From an uncultured Clostridia bacterium (lineage in GTDB: Bacteria; Bacillota_A; Clostridia; Oscillospirales; Acutalibacteraceae), in assembly GCA_944380625.1 (NCBI GenBank), contig CALWIE010000066.1:1-12745 (forward strand): a DNA stretch of 12,745 bases, written 5' to 3'. Position numbers and translations under genes: made by a program. A model generated the notes under the pieces. It saw nothing but the letters and a program-made list of their open reading frames with translations, did no database searches and was not told the DNA's origin. Below are positions 1 to 5,942 of the stretch, one piece after another (positions within the stretch are counted from its first letter, which is position 1; each line of letters opens with the position of its first letter).

Positions 1-14
1 GAGGAAAGACACCC

Positions 15-1430
15 ATGAAGCGAGTAAGAAAACCTGTGTTTTTCGTAGTGCTGCTTCTCATCACCGCCCTGGTGGTCACGTCCCTGTTCGGGGTGTACGG
101 CCAGAAGGGCGACTTTAAGCAGACCTACATAAAAGGCGCCGGGGACATCCGTTGGGGCATCGACATCCGGGGCGGCGTGGAAGCCACCTTCAGCCCCGAG
201 GACGGCGTAGAGGCCACCTCCAACGAGCTGGCCGCCGCCAAGGAGATCATCGAGACCCGCATGGTCTCCCAGAGCATCACCGACTACGAGATCTACACGG
301 ACCCCACCAACAACCGGATCATCGTGCGCTTCCCCTGGCGCAGCGACGAGGAGAACTTCGACCCGGAGGAGGCCATCAACGAGCTGGCCGCCACCGCCCA
401 GCTCACCTTCCGGGAGGGCATGGAGTATGAGTCTGTGGACTACGGCGACGACGGCAGCATGGTGTACACCACCCCCGCCGGCACCACCGCGGACACTGTG
501 ATCCTGGAGGGCAGCGATGTGGTCAGCGCCTCCCCGGCCATGACCCAGGACCAGACCACCGGCGAGTACGAGTACATGGTGGCCCTGGAGCTCTCCGAGG
601 AGGGCAAGGAGAAGTTTGCCGAGGCTACGGAGCGCCTGGTGGGCCAGACCATCTCCATCTGGATGGACGACACCATGATCTCCTACCCCACGGTAAATGA
701 GGCCATCACCGACGGCCAGTGCTCCATTACCGGCGACTTCACCAGCGAGGAGGCCACCCAGCTGGCCGCCCAGATCCAGGCGGGCGCCCTGCCTTTTGCC
801 CTGCAGGTTTCCTCCTTTAGCAGCATGCCCCCCACCCTGGGCACCCAGGCCTTAAATGCCATGATGCTGGCGGGCATCATCGCCTTTGTGGTGATCTCCC
901 TGTTGATGATCCTCATCTTCCGGCTGCCCGGCGTGGTGGCGGTCATCAGCCTGGCGGGCCAGATGGGCCTGTGCTTTGCGGCTATTTCGGGGTACTGCCC
1001 CGTCCTCAACTCCTACACCATGACCCTGCCGGGCCTGGCGGGCATTGTGCTCTCCATCGGCATGGGCGTGGACGCCAACGTGATCTCCTCCAGCCGTATC
1101 CGGGAGGAGCTCCGAAACGGCAAGACCCTGGACGGCGCTCTGAAGCTGGGCTTCTCCGAGAGCTTCTGGGCCATTTTCGACGGCAACATCACCACCATGA
1201 TCGTGGCCATTATGCTGATGGGCGTGTTCGGCCCCAGCAACATCCTGTCCATCATCTTCGGCGAGTCCACCACCGGCTCCATCTTCTCCTTTGGCTTTAC
1301 CCTGCTGGTGGGCATCATCGGCAACTTTATCATGGGCATGACGGCCACCCGGCTGATGACCCTCTCCCTTGCCGGCTTCAAATGCCTGCATAAGAAATGG
1401 CTGTTTGGAGGTGCGCGCGGCGATGAATGA
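15..1430 (+). CDS. secD: Protein translocase subunit SecD
   Basis: SecD is an RND-type membrane protein that works with SecF on the outer side of SecYEG and uses ion flow to help draw preproteins out of the channel. The 471-residue product has an N-terminal membrane helix (about 8-28) and the family signature GIDIRGG at 48-54. A large extracytoplasmic domain follows (about 30-275). TLGTQALNAMM (274-284) then leads into a five-helix membrane block. LPGLAGIVLSIGMGVDANV (338-356) carries D353, equivalent to E. coli SecD D519, and DGNITT (389-394) is also a conserved stretch. The start at 15 has GAGGAAAG six bases upstream. The length fits stand-alone clostridial SecD and is shorter than E. coli SecD. 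One oddity is ISSSRIREEL (357-366), where many homologues have an Asn/Phe-Glu pair before the Arg. It is translationally coupled to secF. Identification is secure. Confidence 0.97.
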   Translation: MKRVRKPVFFVVLLLITALVVTSLFGVYGQKGDFKQTYIKGAGDIRWGIDIRGGVEATFSPEDGVEATSNELAAAKEIIETRMVSQSITDYEIYTDPTNNRIIVRFPWRSDEENFDPEEAINELAATAQLTFREGMEYESVDYGDDGSMVYTTPAGTTADTVILEGSDVVSASPAMTQDQTTGEYEYMVALELSEEGKEKFAEATERLVGQTISIWMDDTMISYPTVNEAITDGQCSITGDFTSEEATQLAAQIQAGALPFALQVSSFSSMPPTLGTQALNAMMLAGIIAFVVISLLMILIFRLPGVVAVISLAGQMGLCFAAISGYCPVLNSYTMTLPGLAGIVLSIGMGVDANVISSSRIREELRNGKTLDGALKLGFSESFWAIFDGNITTMIVAIMLMGVFGPSNILSIIFGESTTGSIFSFGFTLLVGIIGNFIMGMTATRLMTLSLAGFKCLHKKWLFGGARGDE

Positions 1431-2376
1431 GAAAACTTACCGGTTCCATTTTTATCAGAATAAAAAGATCTTCTTTGGTATTTCCCTTGTCCTGCTGGTG
1501 GTGGGCCTTTTGGCCAGCGCCATTTTGGGCCCCGCCCTGGACATCCAGTTCGCGGGCGGCTCGATGATCCTCTACTCCGTGGAGGGGGGCGAGGTGGACG
1601 CCGGCGGCGTGGAAGCCGCCGTCACCGAGAGCGTGGGCCGCGACTGTGAGGTGTCCATCAGCCAGGACTTCACCACCGGCGGCGAGCAGGTGACGGTCTC
1701 CTTCTCCGGCAACCAGGCCATGACCCCCGAGGAGCAGGGCCAGGTGACCGACACCCTGCAGAGCACCTATCCCGACCTGGGCTTTGAGATGCTCTCCTCC
1801 AGCTCTGTGGAGGCCAGCATGGGCGCCCGGTTCTTCCAGAAGTGCCTGGTGTGCTTCGCCATTACCGCCGTATTCCTGCTTTTGTACATCGCTCTGCGGT
1901 TTAGAAAGATCGGCGGCTTGGCCGCCGGCATCACCGCGGTGATCGCCCTGCTGCACGACGTGCTCATCGCCTTCTGCGTGTTCGTCATCTGTGGGCTGGA
2001 TATTGACGACATCTTCATCGCCGTGATCCTGACCATCCTGGGCTACTCGTTGAACGCCACCATCGTGGTGTACGACCGGGTCCGGGAAAACCGCCGGAAG
2101 ATGGGCCCCAAGGCCTCCTACGACGAGATTTTGAACCTGAGCCTGAACCAGACCCTGGGCCGCACGGTGCTGACTTCCCTGTGCACCTTCCTGAGCCTGC
2201 TGGTGGTGCTGGTGGTGGCGCTGCTGTTCAACATCGATACGGTGGTCTCCTTCGCTCTGCCCATGATGGCCGGCGTGGCCGCTGGGTGCTTCAGCAGCCA
2301 GTGCATCGCCCCCAACCTGTTCTGCATGTGGCAGATCCACAAGCGCAAAAAGCTTGGCGCTGGAAAGAACGTTTAA
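1423..2376 (+). CDS. secF: Protein translocase subunit SecF
   Basis: SecF is the partner of SecD in the SecDF export-assisting complex. I chose the ATG at 1423 (317 residues) over an upstream in-frame ATG at 1369, because GGAGGTG at 1407-1413 lies nine bases before it and MNEKTYRFHFYQNKKIFFG is a normal SecF beginning. It overlaps the secD end by 8 bases (ATGAATGA), implying coupled translation. Visible features are TM1 (about 16-36), the LDIQFAGG motif (39-46), an extracytoplasmic domain (about 45-135) and five C-terminal helices. LLHDVLI (176-182), GYSLNATIVVYDRVREN (207-223) and the SLNQTLGR motif with R247 are also present. R247 matches the conserved E. coli Arg247. Residue 212 is Ala where E. 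coli and Thermus have a functional Asp (D213 and D637). The gene ends just before a strong terminator. Confidence 0.96.
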   Translation: MNEKTYRFHFYQNKKIFFGISLVLLVVGLLASAILGPALDIQFAGGSMILYSVEGGEVDAGGVEAAVTESVGRDCEVSISQDFTTGGEQVTVSFSGNQAMTPEEQGQVTDTLQSTYPDLGFEMLSSSSVEASMGARFFQKCLVCFAITAVFLLLYIALRFRKIGGLAAGITAVIALLHDVLIAFCVFVICGLDIDDIFIAVILTILGYSLNATIVVYDRVRENRRKMGPKASYDEILNLSLNQTLGRTVLTSLCTFLSLLVVLVVALLFNIDTVVSFALPMMAGVAAGCFSSQCIAPNLFCMWQIHKRKKLGAGKNV

Positions 2377-2386
2377 AATCCAGGAT

Positions 2387-2430
2387 AAAAAGGGCTCCAG
2401 AGGCCGAAGCCTCCGGGGCCTTTTTTCTTT
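2387..2430 (+). terminator. Intrinsic terminator after secDF
   Basis: A 12-base-pair stem (2393-2404 with 2409-2420) has a CGAA loop, one A-C mismatch and one U-G pair. It is followed directly by TTTTTTCTTT and preceded by an A-rich stretch that can pair with the U-run. It starts 11 bases after the secF stop and should end the secDF transcript. Confidence 0.92.
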
Positions 2431-2488
2431 TTCCCGCATAGCCCAGAGGCCTTTGGCACATCCTAAGGGAAAAAGAAAGGGTGGCCCT

Positions 2489-2734
2489 ATGAAACAGCCG
2501 AACCGTCCAAAAGAATACCACGAGCACGACTCCCTTCCCCCGGGGCTGGAGCCCGAGGGGGTGGCCTCCGCCCAGGAGTGTACGGGGCTGATGTTCACCC
2601 CGCCGGAAACCGGGGACCAGTGGGAGGCCTATAGGGAGCTCTCCCCCATGGAGATCCCCCGCAGAGACCCGGCGGCCCCAGGCCCGGGCCGGAAGCTGCC
2701 TGGAAAGGCCGTCCCCTGGGAACCCCTGGGCTGA
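2489..2734 (+). CDS. Small hypothetical protein, 81 residues
   Basis: I do not recognise this protein. The ATG at 2489 has the purine-rich AAAGGGTGG just upstream. Upstream in-frame codons run back into the secF terminator, so a longer start is unlikely. The product has no signal peptide and no membrane helix. It is proline-rich (about one residue in six) and acidic in its middle. The stretch ECTGLMFTPPETGDQWEAYR (30-49) resembles short Thr-Gly-Leu-..-Pro-Pro plus acidic-Tyr segments I associate with small uncharacterised clostridial proteins. That is an impression, not an identification. The tail (58-81) is low-complexity Pro/Gly/Arg. The gene lies alone between two strong terminators, so it is probably its own transcript, although I cannot find a convincing promoter in 2427-2488. 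A spurious ORF remains possible, but the start context and flanking terminators favour a real gene. Confidence 0.6.
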   Translation: MKQPNRPKEYHEHDSLPPGLEPEGVASAQECTGLMFTPPETGDQWEAYRELSPMEIPRRDPAAPGPGRKLPGKAVPWEPLG

Positions 2735-2737
2735 AGT

Positions 2738-2751
2738 CCCCTGCAAAGGGG
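2738..2751 (+). other. Small GNRA-loop hairpin upstream of terminator
   Basis: CCCCT (2738-2742) and AGGGG (2747-2751) form a five-base-pair stem closed by a GCAA tetraloop. It sits three bases after the stop of the 81-residue gene and three bases before the terminator stem. Any role is unknown; it could protect the 3' end of the short mRNA. Confidence 0.4.
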
Positions 2752-2754
2752 CAG

Positions 2755-2788
2755 CGCCCCGAAGGCTTTTGGCTTCGGGGCGTTTTTT
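2755..2788 (+). terminator. Intrinsic terminator after the 81-residue gene
   Basis: A perfect 10-base-pair stem CGCCCCGAAG/CTTCGGGGCG (2755-2764 with 2773-2782) has an eight-base loop and is followed by six Ts (2783-2788). It isolates the small gene from the hydrolase gene downstream. Confidence 0.93.
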
Positions 2789-2832
2789 CTGTGGGAAAAT
2801 TTTTCCGGGGAGTGGGAAAATCTGGCACACTG

Positions 2833-2841
2833 TGCTATAAT
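2833..2841 (+). promoter_or_regulatory. Extended -10 promoter for the hydrolase gene
   Basis: TGCTATAAT is a perfect consensus -10 (TATAAT, 2836-2841) with the TG extension at 2833-2834. The -35 region at the right distance (TGGGAA, 2813-2818) is poor, as is usual for extended -10 promoters. The predicted start is near 2848, about 60 bases before the chosen ATG. The 10-mer GTGCTATAAT here recurs exactly in the secA promoter. Confidence 0.82.
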
Positions 2842-2906
2842 CTTCTATATGCCAGGGGAGTTTCTTGGGGAAAACCCTGAATCTCCCGGAAAGGATGGAT
2901 GAAACC

Positions 2907-3539
2907 ATGGGGAAAATGGAAATCAAATGGCTGGGGCATTCCTGCTTTAAGGTCACCTGCGAGGGCTACGCCCTGGTGCTGGACCCCTTCGAGCCAGGCA
3001 GCGTGCCGGGCCTTCGGGACGTGCAGGAGACGGCGGACCAGGTGCTGTGCAGCCACGAGCACTACGACCACAACTACCGCCAGGGGGTGGCCCTGCGGGA
3101 GGACGGCCCGGAAAACCCCTTTACCATTACGGCGCTGCCCTCGTTCCACGACGGCTGCGGCGGGGCGGAGCGGGGGCCCAATGTGATCCACCTGCTGGAG
3201 GCCGGCGGCCTGCGGGTGGCCCATCTGGGGGACTTGGGGGCCATGCCCGCCCCAGAGGTGCTGGAGAAGCTCCAAAACCTGGACGCGGTGATGGTGCCGG
3301 TGGGGGGCCACTACACCGTGGGGCCCGAGGAGGCCTGGGAGGTGGTGGAGGCTTTGTCCCCCCGGGTGATCCTCCCCATGCACTACCGTTCAGACAGGTT
3401 CGGCTTTGACGTGCTGGGGCCGGTGGAGGACTTTTTGGACTTGGGCGGCCGGTGGGTGCGCTACGACACCGACACCCTGGAGATCCGCCCCGGCATGAGC
3501 CGCCACACCGCCCTGCTCACCTATGGAGGCTGCGCCTAA
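2907..3539 (+). CDS. MBL-fold metal-dependent hydrolase, UlaG/YtkL-like
   Basis: This is a 210-residue cytoplasmic metallo-beta-lactamase-fold hydrolase of the compact UlaG/UPF0173-like type. It begins with the typical KWLGHSCFKV (7-16), followed by VLDPFEPG (24-31) and the metal-binding signature HEHYDH (50-55). Further likely ligands are H81 in SFHDG, D109 in HLGDLG and H159 in PMHYR. No signal peptide is seen. The natural substrate is not known for most of these proteins, so none is assigned. In-frame start options are TTG 2865, ATG 2895, ATG 2907 and ATG 2916. I prefer 2907 because AAGGATGG (2891-2898) lies eight bases upstream and the protein then starts like its family. It has its own promoter. 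Its stop codon overlaps the stop of the convergent amidase gene, and I see no terminator between them. Confidence 0.9.
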   Translation: MGKMEIKWLGHSCFKVTCEGYALVLDPFEPGSVPGLRDVQETADQVLCSHEHYDHNYRQGVALREDGPENPFTITALPSFHDGCGGAERGPNVIHLLEAGGLRVAHLGDLGAMPAPEVLEKLQNLDAVMVPVGGHYTVGPEEAWEVVEALSPRVILPMHYRSDRFGFDVLGPVEDFLDLGGRWVRYDTDTLEIRPGMSRHTALLTYGGCA

Positions 3540-4108
3540 TCCTCCCTAAAGCCGAAATAGCGCAGGATCCCCTGATAGATCCCCCGGGCAAAGGCCGGCT
3601 GCTCGTCCCGGAGCTTTAGGGCGTCCCCGCCGTTTGTAAGGTAGGCCAGCTCCACCAGGATGGCGGGCATGGCGGTGCGGCGCAGCACGTAGAGGCTGGG
3701 GTTGAGGCGCACCCCGTTGTCCCGGGTGCCCACGGCGTCCACCACCCCCGCCAGCACGTGCTGGGCCAGCCAATAGGCCTGGGTGTTCTGCCGGTAGACG
3801 TACACCTCCGTGCCGTGGACGGCAGGGTTTGTGTTGGCGTTGCAGTGGATGCTGACAAAGTAGTCGGCGGGCCAGGCGTTGGCCAGCCGCACCCGCCGCT
3901 GGAGGCTGGTGCTGTTGCTGGAGCCCAGGACCTCTGTGGGGGTGGCGCGGGAGACCCGGGCGGTAAAGCGGGGGTCCCCGTTTAAAAGCCGGGCCAGCTC
4001 CATGCCCACCTTGTAGTTTACGTCCTGTTCCCGCAGGCCGAAGCCCTCGGCCCCGGCGTTGACCCCCTGGGGGTTGTGCCCTTGGTCGATGAAAATACGG
4101 ATCGGCAA
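3536..4108 (-). CDS. N-acetylmuramoyl-L-alanine amidase (Amidase_3)
   Basis: This zinc amidase cleaves the bond between N-acetylmuramic acid and the first L-Ala of the peptidoglycan stem peptide. The 190 residues cover a single Amidase_3 domain. They begin at once with IFIDQGHNPQG, where H11 is the first zinc ligand. E27 (GLREQD) is the second, H88 in SIHCNA the third, and E153 in ILVELAYLTN the catalytic Glu. There is no signal peptide, membrane helix or wall-binding repeat, so the export route is unclear. The ATG at 4108 has GGAG nine bases upstream. An in-frame TTG two codons earlier (4114) is better placed relative to AAGGAGG and could be the real start, adding only Met-Pro. It diverges from the PepSY gene and converges on the hydrolase gene. 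Spore cortex, division or prophage-derived roles are all possible, and nothing here decides among them. Confidence 0.93.
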   Translation of the reverse strand: MPIRIFIDQGHNPQGVNAGAEGFGLREQDVNYKVGMELARLLNGDPRFTARVSRATPTEVLGSSNSTSLQRRVRLANAWPADYFVSIHCNANTNPAVHGTEVYVYRQNTQAYWLAQHVLAGVVDAVGTRDNGVRLNPSLYVLRRTAMPAILVELAYLTNGGDALKLRDEQPAFARGIYQGILRYFGFRED

Positions 4109-4201
4109 AATCTCCGCCTCCTTGTGGTTTTACCCTATCCTATTCCCCCGGGGGCCTGGGGTGACAGGGAGAGAAGGAAAAAATGTACCCTGCTTCCCTT
4201 T

Positions 4202-4218
4202 TTTAATGTTCCTTTAAT
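4202..4218 (+). promoter_or_regulatory. TTTAAT direct repeat, candidate response-regulator box
   Basis: TTTAAT occurs at 4202-4207 and again at 4213-4218, exactly 11 bases apart (one helical turn). This is the layout bound by tandem dimers of OmpR/PhoB-family regulators. It lies 51 bases before the PepSY gene, whose operon-like block encodes such a regulator. No good -10/-35 pair is nearby, which suits an activator-dependent promoter. TTGGGC (4220-4225) with TACCAA (4242-4247) is a weak candidate. The site is also in position to act on the divergent amidase gene. Confidence 0.45.
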
Positions 4219-4268
4219 TTTGGGCTGGTAATCTTGAGCCATACCAAAGAGAAAAGGAGCGAAAGGCT

Positions 4269-5207
4269 ATGAAGGAAAAGCTGTTGAGCAGGATAAACCC
4301 CAAGGTGGTGGTGCCCATTGCCGTGGGGGCGGTGCTGGCCGTGGTGGGGATTATCGCCCTGGCGGTGTCCCTTTTGGGCCGCGGGGGGAGCGTCACCCAG
4401 GCCCAGGCGGTGGAGCTGGCCCTGGCCCACGCGGGGGTGGAGCAGCAGGACGCCGCCTCCCTCTCCGCCAAGGAGGACGACGTGGACGGCCGGGCGGTCT
4501 ACGAGGTGGAGTTCTCCGCCGGGGGCGCCGAGTACCACTACGACGTGGCCCGCAAGGGCGGGGAGATTGTCAACTACAACTATGACAGGGGCGGCAGAAC
4601 CCCCGGCGCCCAGGAGGAGATGGACGACAGCCAGGCTGCCGCCGTGAAGGCCACTCCCTCCCCGGAGGCCGCCCCCAGCAGCGCCCCGGAGAAAGAGCAG
4701 GCCCAGGACATCCAGGCCACGGCAAAGCCGGACTCTGCCGGCCAGGCCGTCACAGAGGAGCAGGCCAAGGCCATTGCCTTGGAGCACGCCGGCCTGACAG
4801 AAGGGGACACAAACTACCTGCAGGTCCAGGCGGACTGGGACGACGGCCGCCCGGTGTACGACGTGGAGTTCCATGCGGCGGGGACGGAGTATGACTACGA
4901 GGTCTCCCAGGACACCGGGGAAATCCTGAAGTACAGCTCCGACGTGCGCCGGCAGGGCGGCAACGGCAATGGCAACGGCAACGGGAAAAACGCCTCATCC
5001 ACGGCCATCACCCTGGAGGAAGCCACCCAGCTGGTGCTGGACCGGGTCCCGGGGGCCGCCGGGGAGAACGTGCGCATCGAGGCGGACTGGGACGACGGCC
5101 GCCAGATCTACGAGGGCGAGCTCTACTTTGAGCGCGCGGAGTACGAGTTTGAAATCGACGCCTCCACCGGGAATTTCATCGAGTGGAGCGTGGACTACCA
5201 GGACTGA
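4269..5207 (+). CDS. Membrane-anchored protein with three PepSY repeats
   Basis: The 312-residue protein has a short basic N-terminus, one membrane helix (about 13-36) and an acidic extracytoplasmic part. That part holds three PepSY-like repeats, at about 41-106, 160-226 and 246-311. Each has the pattern of a helix with Ala-rich heptads, then (D/V)DGR-x-x-Y-(D/E), a Glu-rich strand, Tyr-x-(Y/F), an (A/V/I)-x-x-x-(T/G)-G-(E/N)-(I/F) turn and an aromatic end. Repeats 1 and 2 are joined by a Pro/Ala/Ser/Glu-rich linker (107-159), and repeats 2 and 3 by a GNGNGNGNG linker (231-239). PepSY domains are linked to binding or inhibiting proteases or to sensing at the cell surface. Start: AAAAGGAG (4252-4259) is nine bases before the ATG. 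The regulator and kinase genes follow directly, so a role as sensor partner or target of that system is a reasonable inference. Confidence 0.88.
   Translation: MKEKLLSRINPKVVVPIAVGAVLAVVGIIALAVSLLGRGGSVTQAQAVELALAHAGVEQQDAASLSAKEDDVDGRAVYEVEFSAGGAEYHYDVARKGGEIVNYNYDRGGRTPGAQEEMDDSQAAAVKATPSPEAAPSSAPEKEQAQDIQATAKPDSAGQAVTEEQAKAIALEHAGLTEGDTNYLQVQADWDDGRPVYDVEFHAAGTEYDYEVSQDTGEILKYSSDVRRQGGNGNGNGNGKNASSTAITLEEATQLVLDRVPGAAGENVRIEADWDDGRQIYEGELYFERAEYEFEIDASTGNFIEWSVDYQD
4828..4851 (+). repeat. 24-base exact repeat, copy 1 (PepSY repeat 2)
   Basis: This stretch is identical to 5080-5103. Both encode the Ala-Asp-Trp-Asp-Asp-Gly-Arg segment of PepSY repeats 2 and 3. Identical synonymous codons suggest recent duplication or gene conversion inside the gene; the corresponding part of repeat 1 has diverged. 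Confidence 0.85.
4959..4982 (+). repeat. Four GGCAAY hexamers encoding a Gly-Asn linker
   Basis: Four tandem copies of GGCAAC/GGCAAT encode (Gly-Asn)4 between PepSY repeats 2 and 3. Slippage would alter the linker by two residues at a time without breaking the frame. Confidence 0.85.
5080..5103 (+). repeat. 24-base exact repeat, copy 2 (PepSY repeat 3)
   Basis: Second copy of the sequence at 4828-4851, in the same reading frame and at the equivalent place in the third PepSY repeat. Confidence 0.85.
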
Positions 5208-5217
5208 GTCCTGGCGG

Positions 5218-5247
5218 GGGCTGTTGCGCCGGGCAACAGCCCTTTTT
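5218..5247 (+). terminator. Terminator-like hairpin between PepSY and regulator genes
   Basis: A perfect 10-base-pair stem GGGCTGTTGC/GCAACAGCCC (5218-5227 with 5233-5242) has a five-base loop and is followed by five Ts (5243-5247). It begins 10 bases after the PepSY stop and ends five bases before the regulator's AAAGGAGG. It could be partial, giving more PepSY transcript than regulator/kinase transcript, or a full stop with a separate promoter that I cannot see in the short gap. Confidence 0.8.
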
Positions 5248-5264
5248 CCAGAAAGGAGGCAGCT

Positions 5265-5942
5265 ATGCGCATCTTGATCGCGGAGGATGAGCGGGAGCTC
5301 AACCACCTGATAAAGCGCCGCCTGAAGGGGGAGGGCTACAGTGTGGACGCCTGCTTCGACGGGGAGGAGGTCTTTGACTACCTCTTGGGGGCGGAATACG
5401 ACGCCCTGGTGCTGGACATCATGATGCCCAGGCTGGACGGCATCAGCGTGCTGCGGAGGCTGCGGCGGGAGGGGAACCAGGTGCCCGTGCTGCTGCTCAC
5501 CGCCCGGGACAGCGTGGAGGACCGGGTGGCGGGGCTGGACGCCGGGGCGGACGACTACCTGATAAAGCCCTTCGCCTTTGAGGAGCTGCTGGCCCGGCTG
5601 CGGGTGCTGCTGCGCAAGCCCCGGGGGGAGAAGTCCAGCGTCCTGCGGGTGGGGGAGCTGGAGCTGGACCTCTCTGCCCGCCGGGCCTTCCGGGCCGGGG
5701 AGGAGGTCTCCCTCTCCTCCAAGGAGTTCTCCCTGCTGCGCTACATGATGCAAAACGCCGGGATCGTCCTCTCCCGGGACAAGCTGGAGCAGCACGTGTG
5801 GGACTACGGCTACTCCGGGGGCTCCAACGTGATCGACGTGTACATCCGCTACCTGCGCAAAAAACTGGACGAGGGGCACAAGGTCAAGTACATCCACACC
5901 GTGCGGGGCCACGGCTATGTGCTCAAGGAGGGCGGGGCATGA
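5265..5942 (+). CDS. OmpR/PhoB-family response regulator
   Basis: This is a 225-residue transcription factor activated by phosphorylation. The receiver domain (about 1-118) shows the acidic pair E7/D8, phospho-acceptor D51 in VLDIMMP, T79 in LLLTAR and K101 in LIKPF. The C-terminal winged-helix DNA-binding domain (about 126-222) is typical. It includes LSSKEFSLLRYMMQNAG, the recognition-helix region SNVIDVYIRYLRKKL, and the wing ending in IHTVRGHGYVLK. AAAGGAGG (5252-5259) lies five bases before the ATG. The stop overlaps the kinase start by 4 bases (ATGA), so the two are coupled and form a cognate pair. The likely DNA site is a direct repeat of 6-base half-sites at 11-base spacing, and such a repeat occurs at 4202-4218 upstream of the PepSY gene. 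Confidence 0.96.
   Translation: MRILIAEDERELNHLIKRRLKGEGYSVDACFDGEEVFDYLLGAEYDALVLDIMMPRLDGISVLRRLRREGNQVPVLLLTARDSVEDRVAGLDAGADDYLIKPFAFEELLARLRVLLRKPRGEKSSVLRVGELELDLSARRAFRAGEEVSLSSKEFSLLRYMMQNAGIVLSRDKLEQHVWDYGYSGGSNVIDVYIRYLRKKLDEGHKVKYIHTVRGHGYVLKEGGA

Noticed and set aside
1369..1422. Upstream in-frame start for secF
   Set aside because: It would add 18 residues overlapping secD with no ribosome binding site; the ATG at 1423 has GGAGGTG and gives a normal SecF N-terminus.
1378..2598. Long minus-strand ORF opposite secF
   Set aside because: It lies opposite a well-identified gene, is His/Gln/Gly-rich as expected for antisense of GC-rich codons, crosses a terminator and matches no family I know.
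2865..2906. TTG or ATG starts upstream of 2907 for the hydrolase
   Set aside because: The extra residues are not hydrolase-like, and the ribosome binding site is correctly spaced only for 2907.
3536..3539. Overlapping stop codons of the convergent hydrolase and amidase genes, considered as evidence of antisense control
   Set aside because: Compact convergent genes commonly meet this way, and no hairpin or regulatory sequence accompanies it.
4145..4154. CCCCCGGGGG palindrome in the amidase/PepSY gap
   Set aside because: A 10-base G/C palindrome with no loop, T-run or promoter around it; expected often enough in GC-rich DNA.
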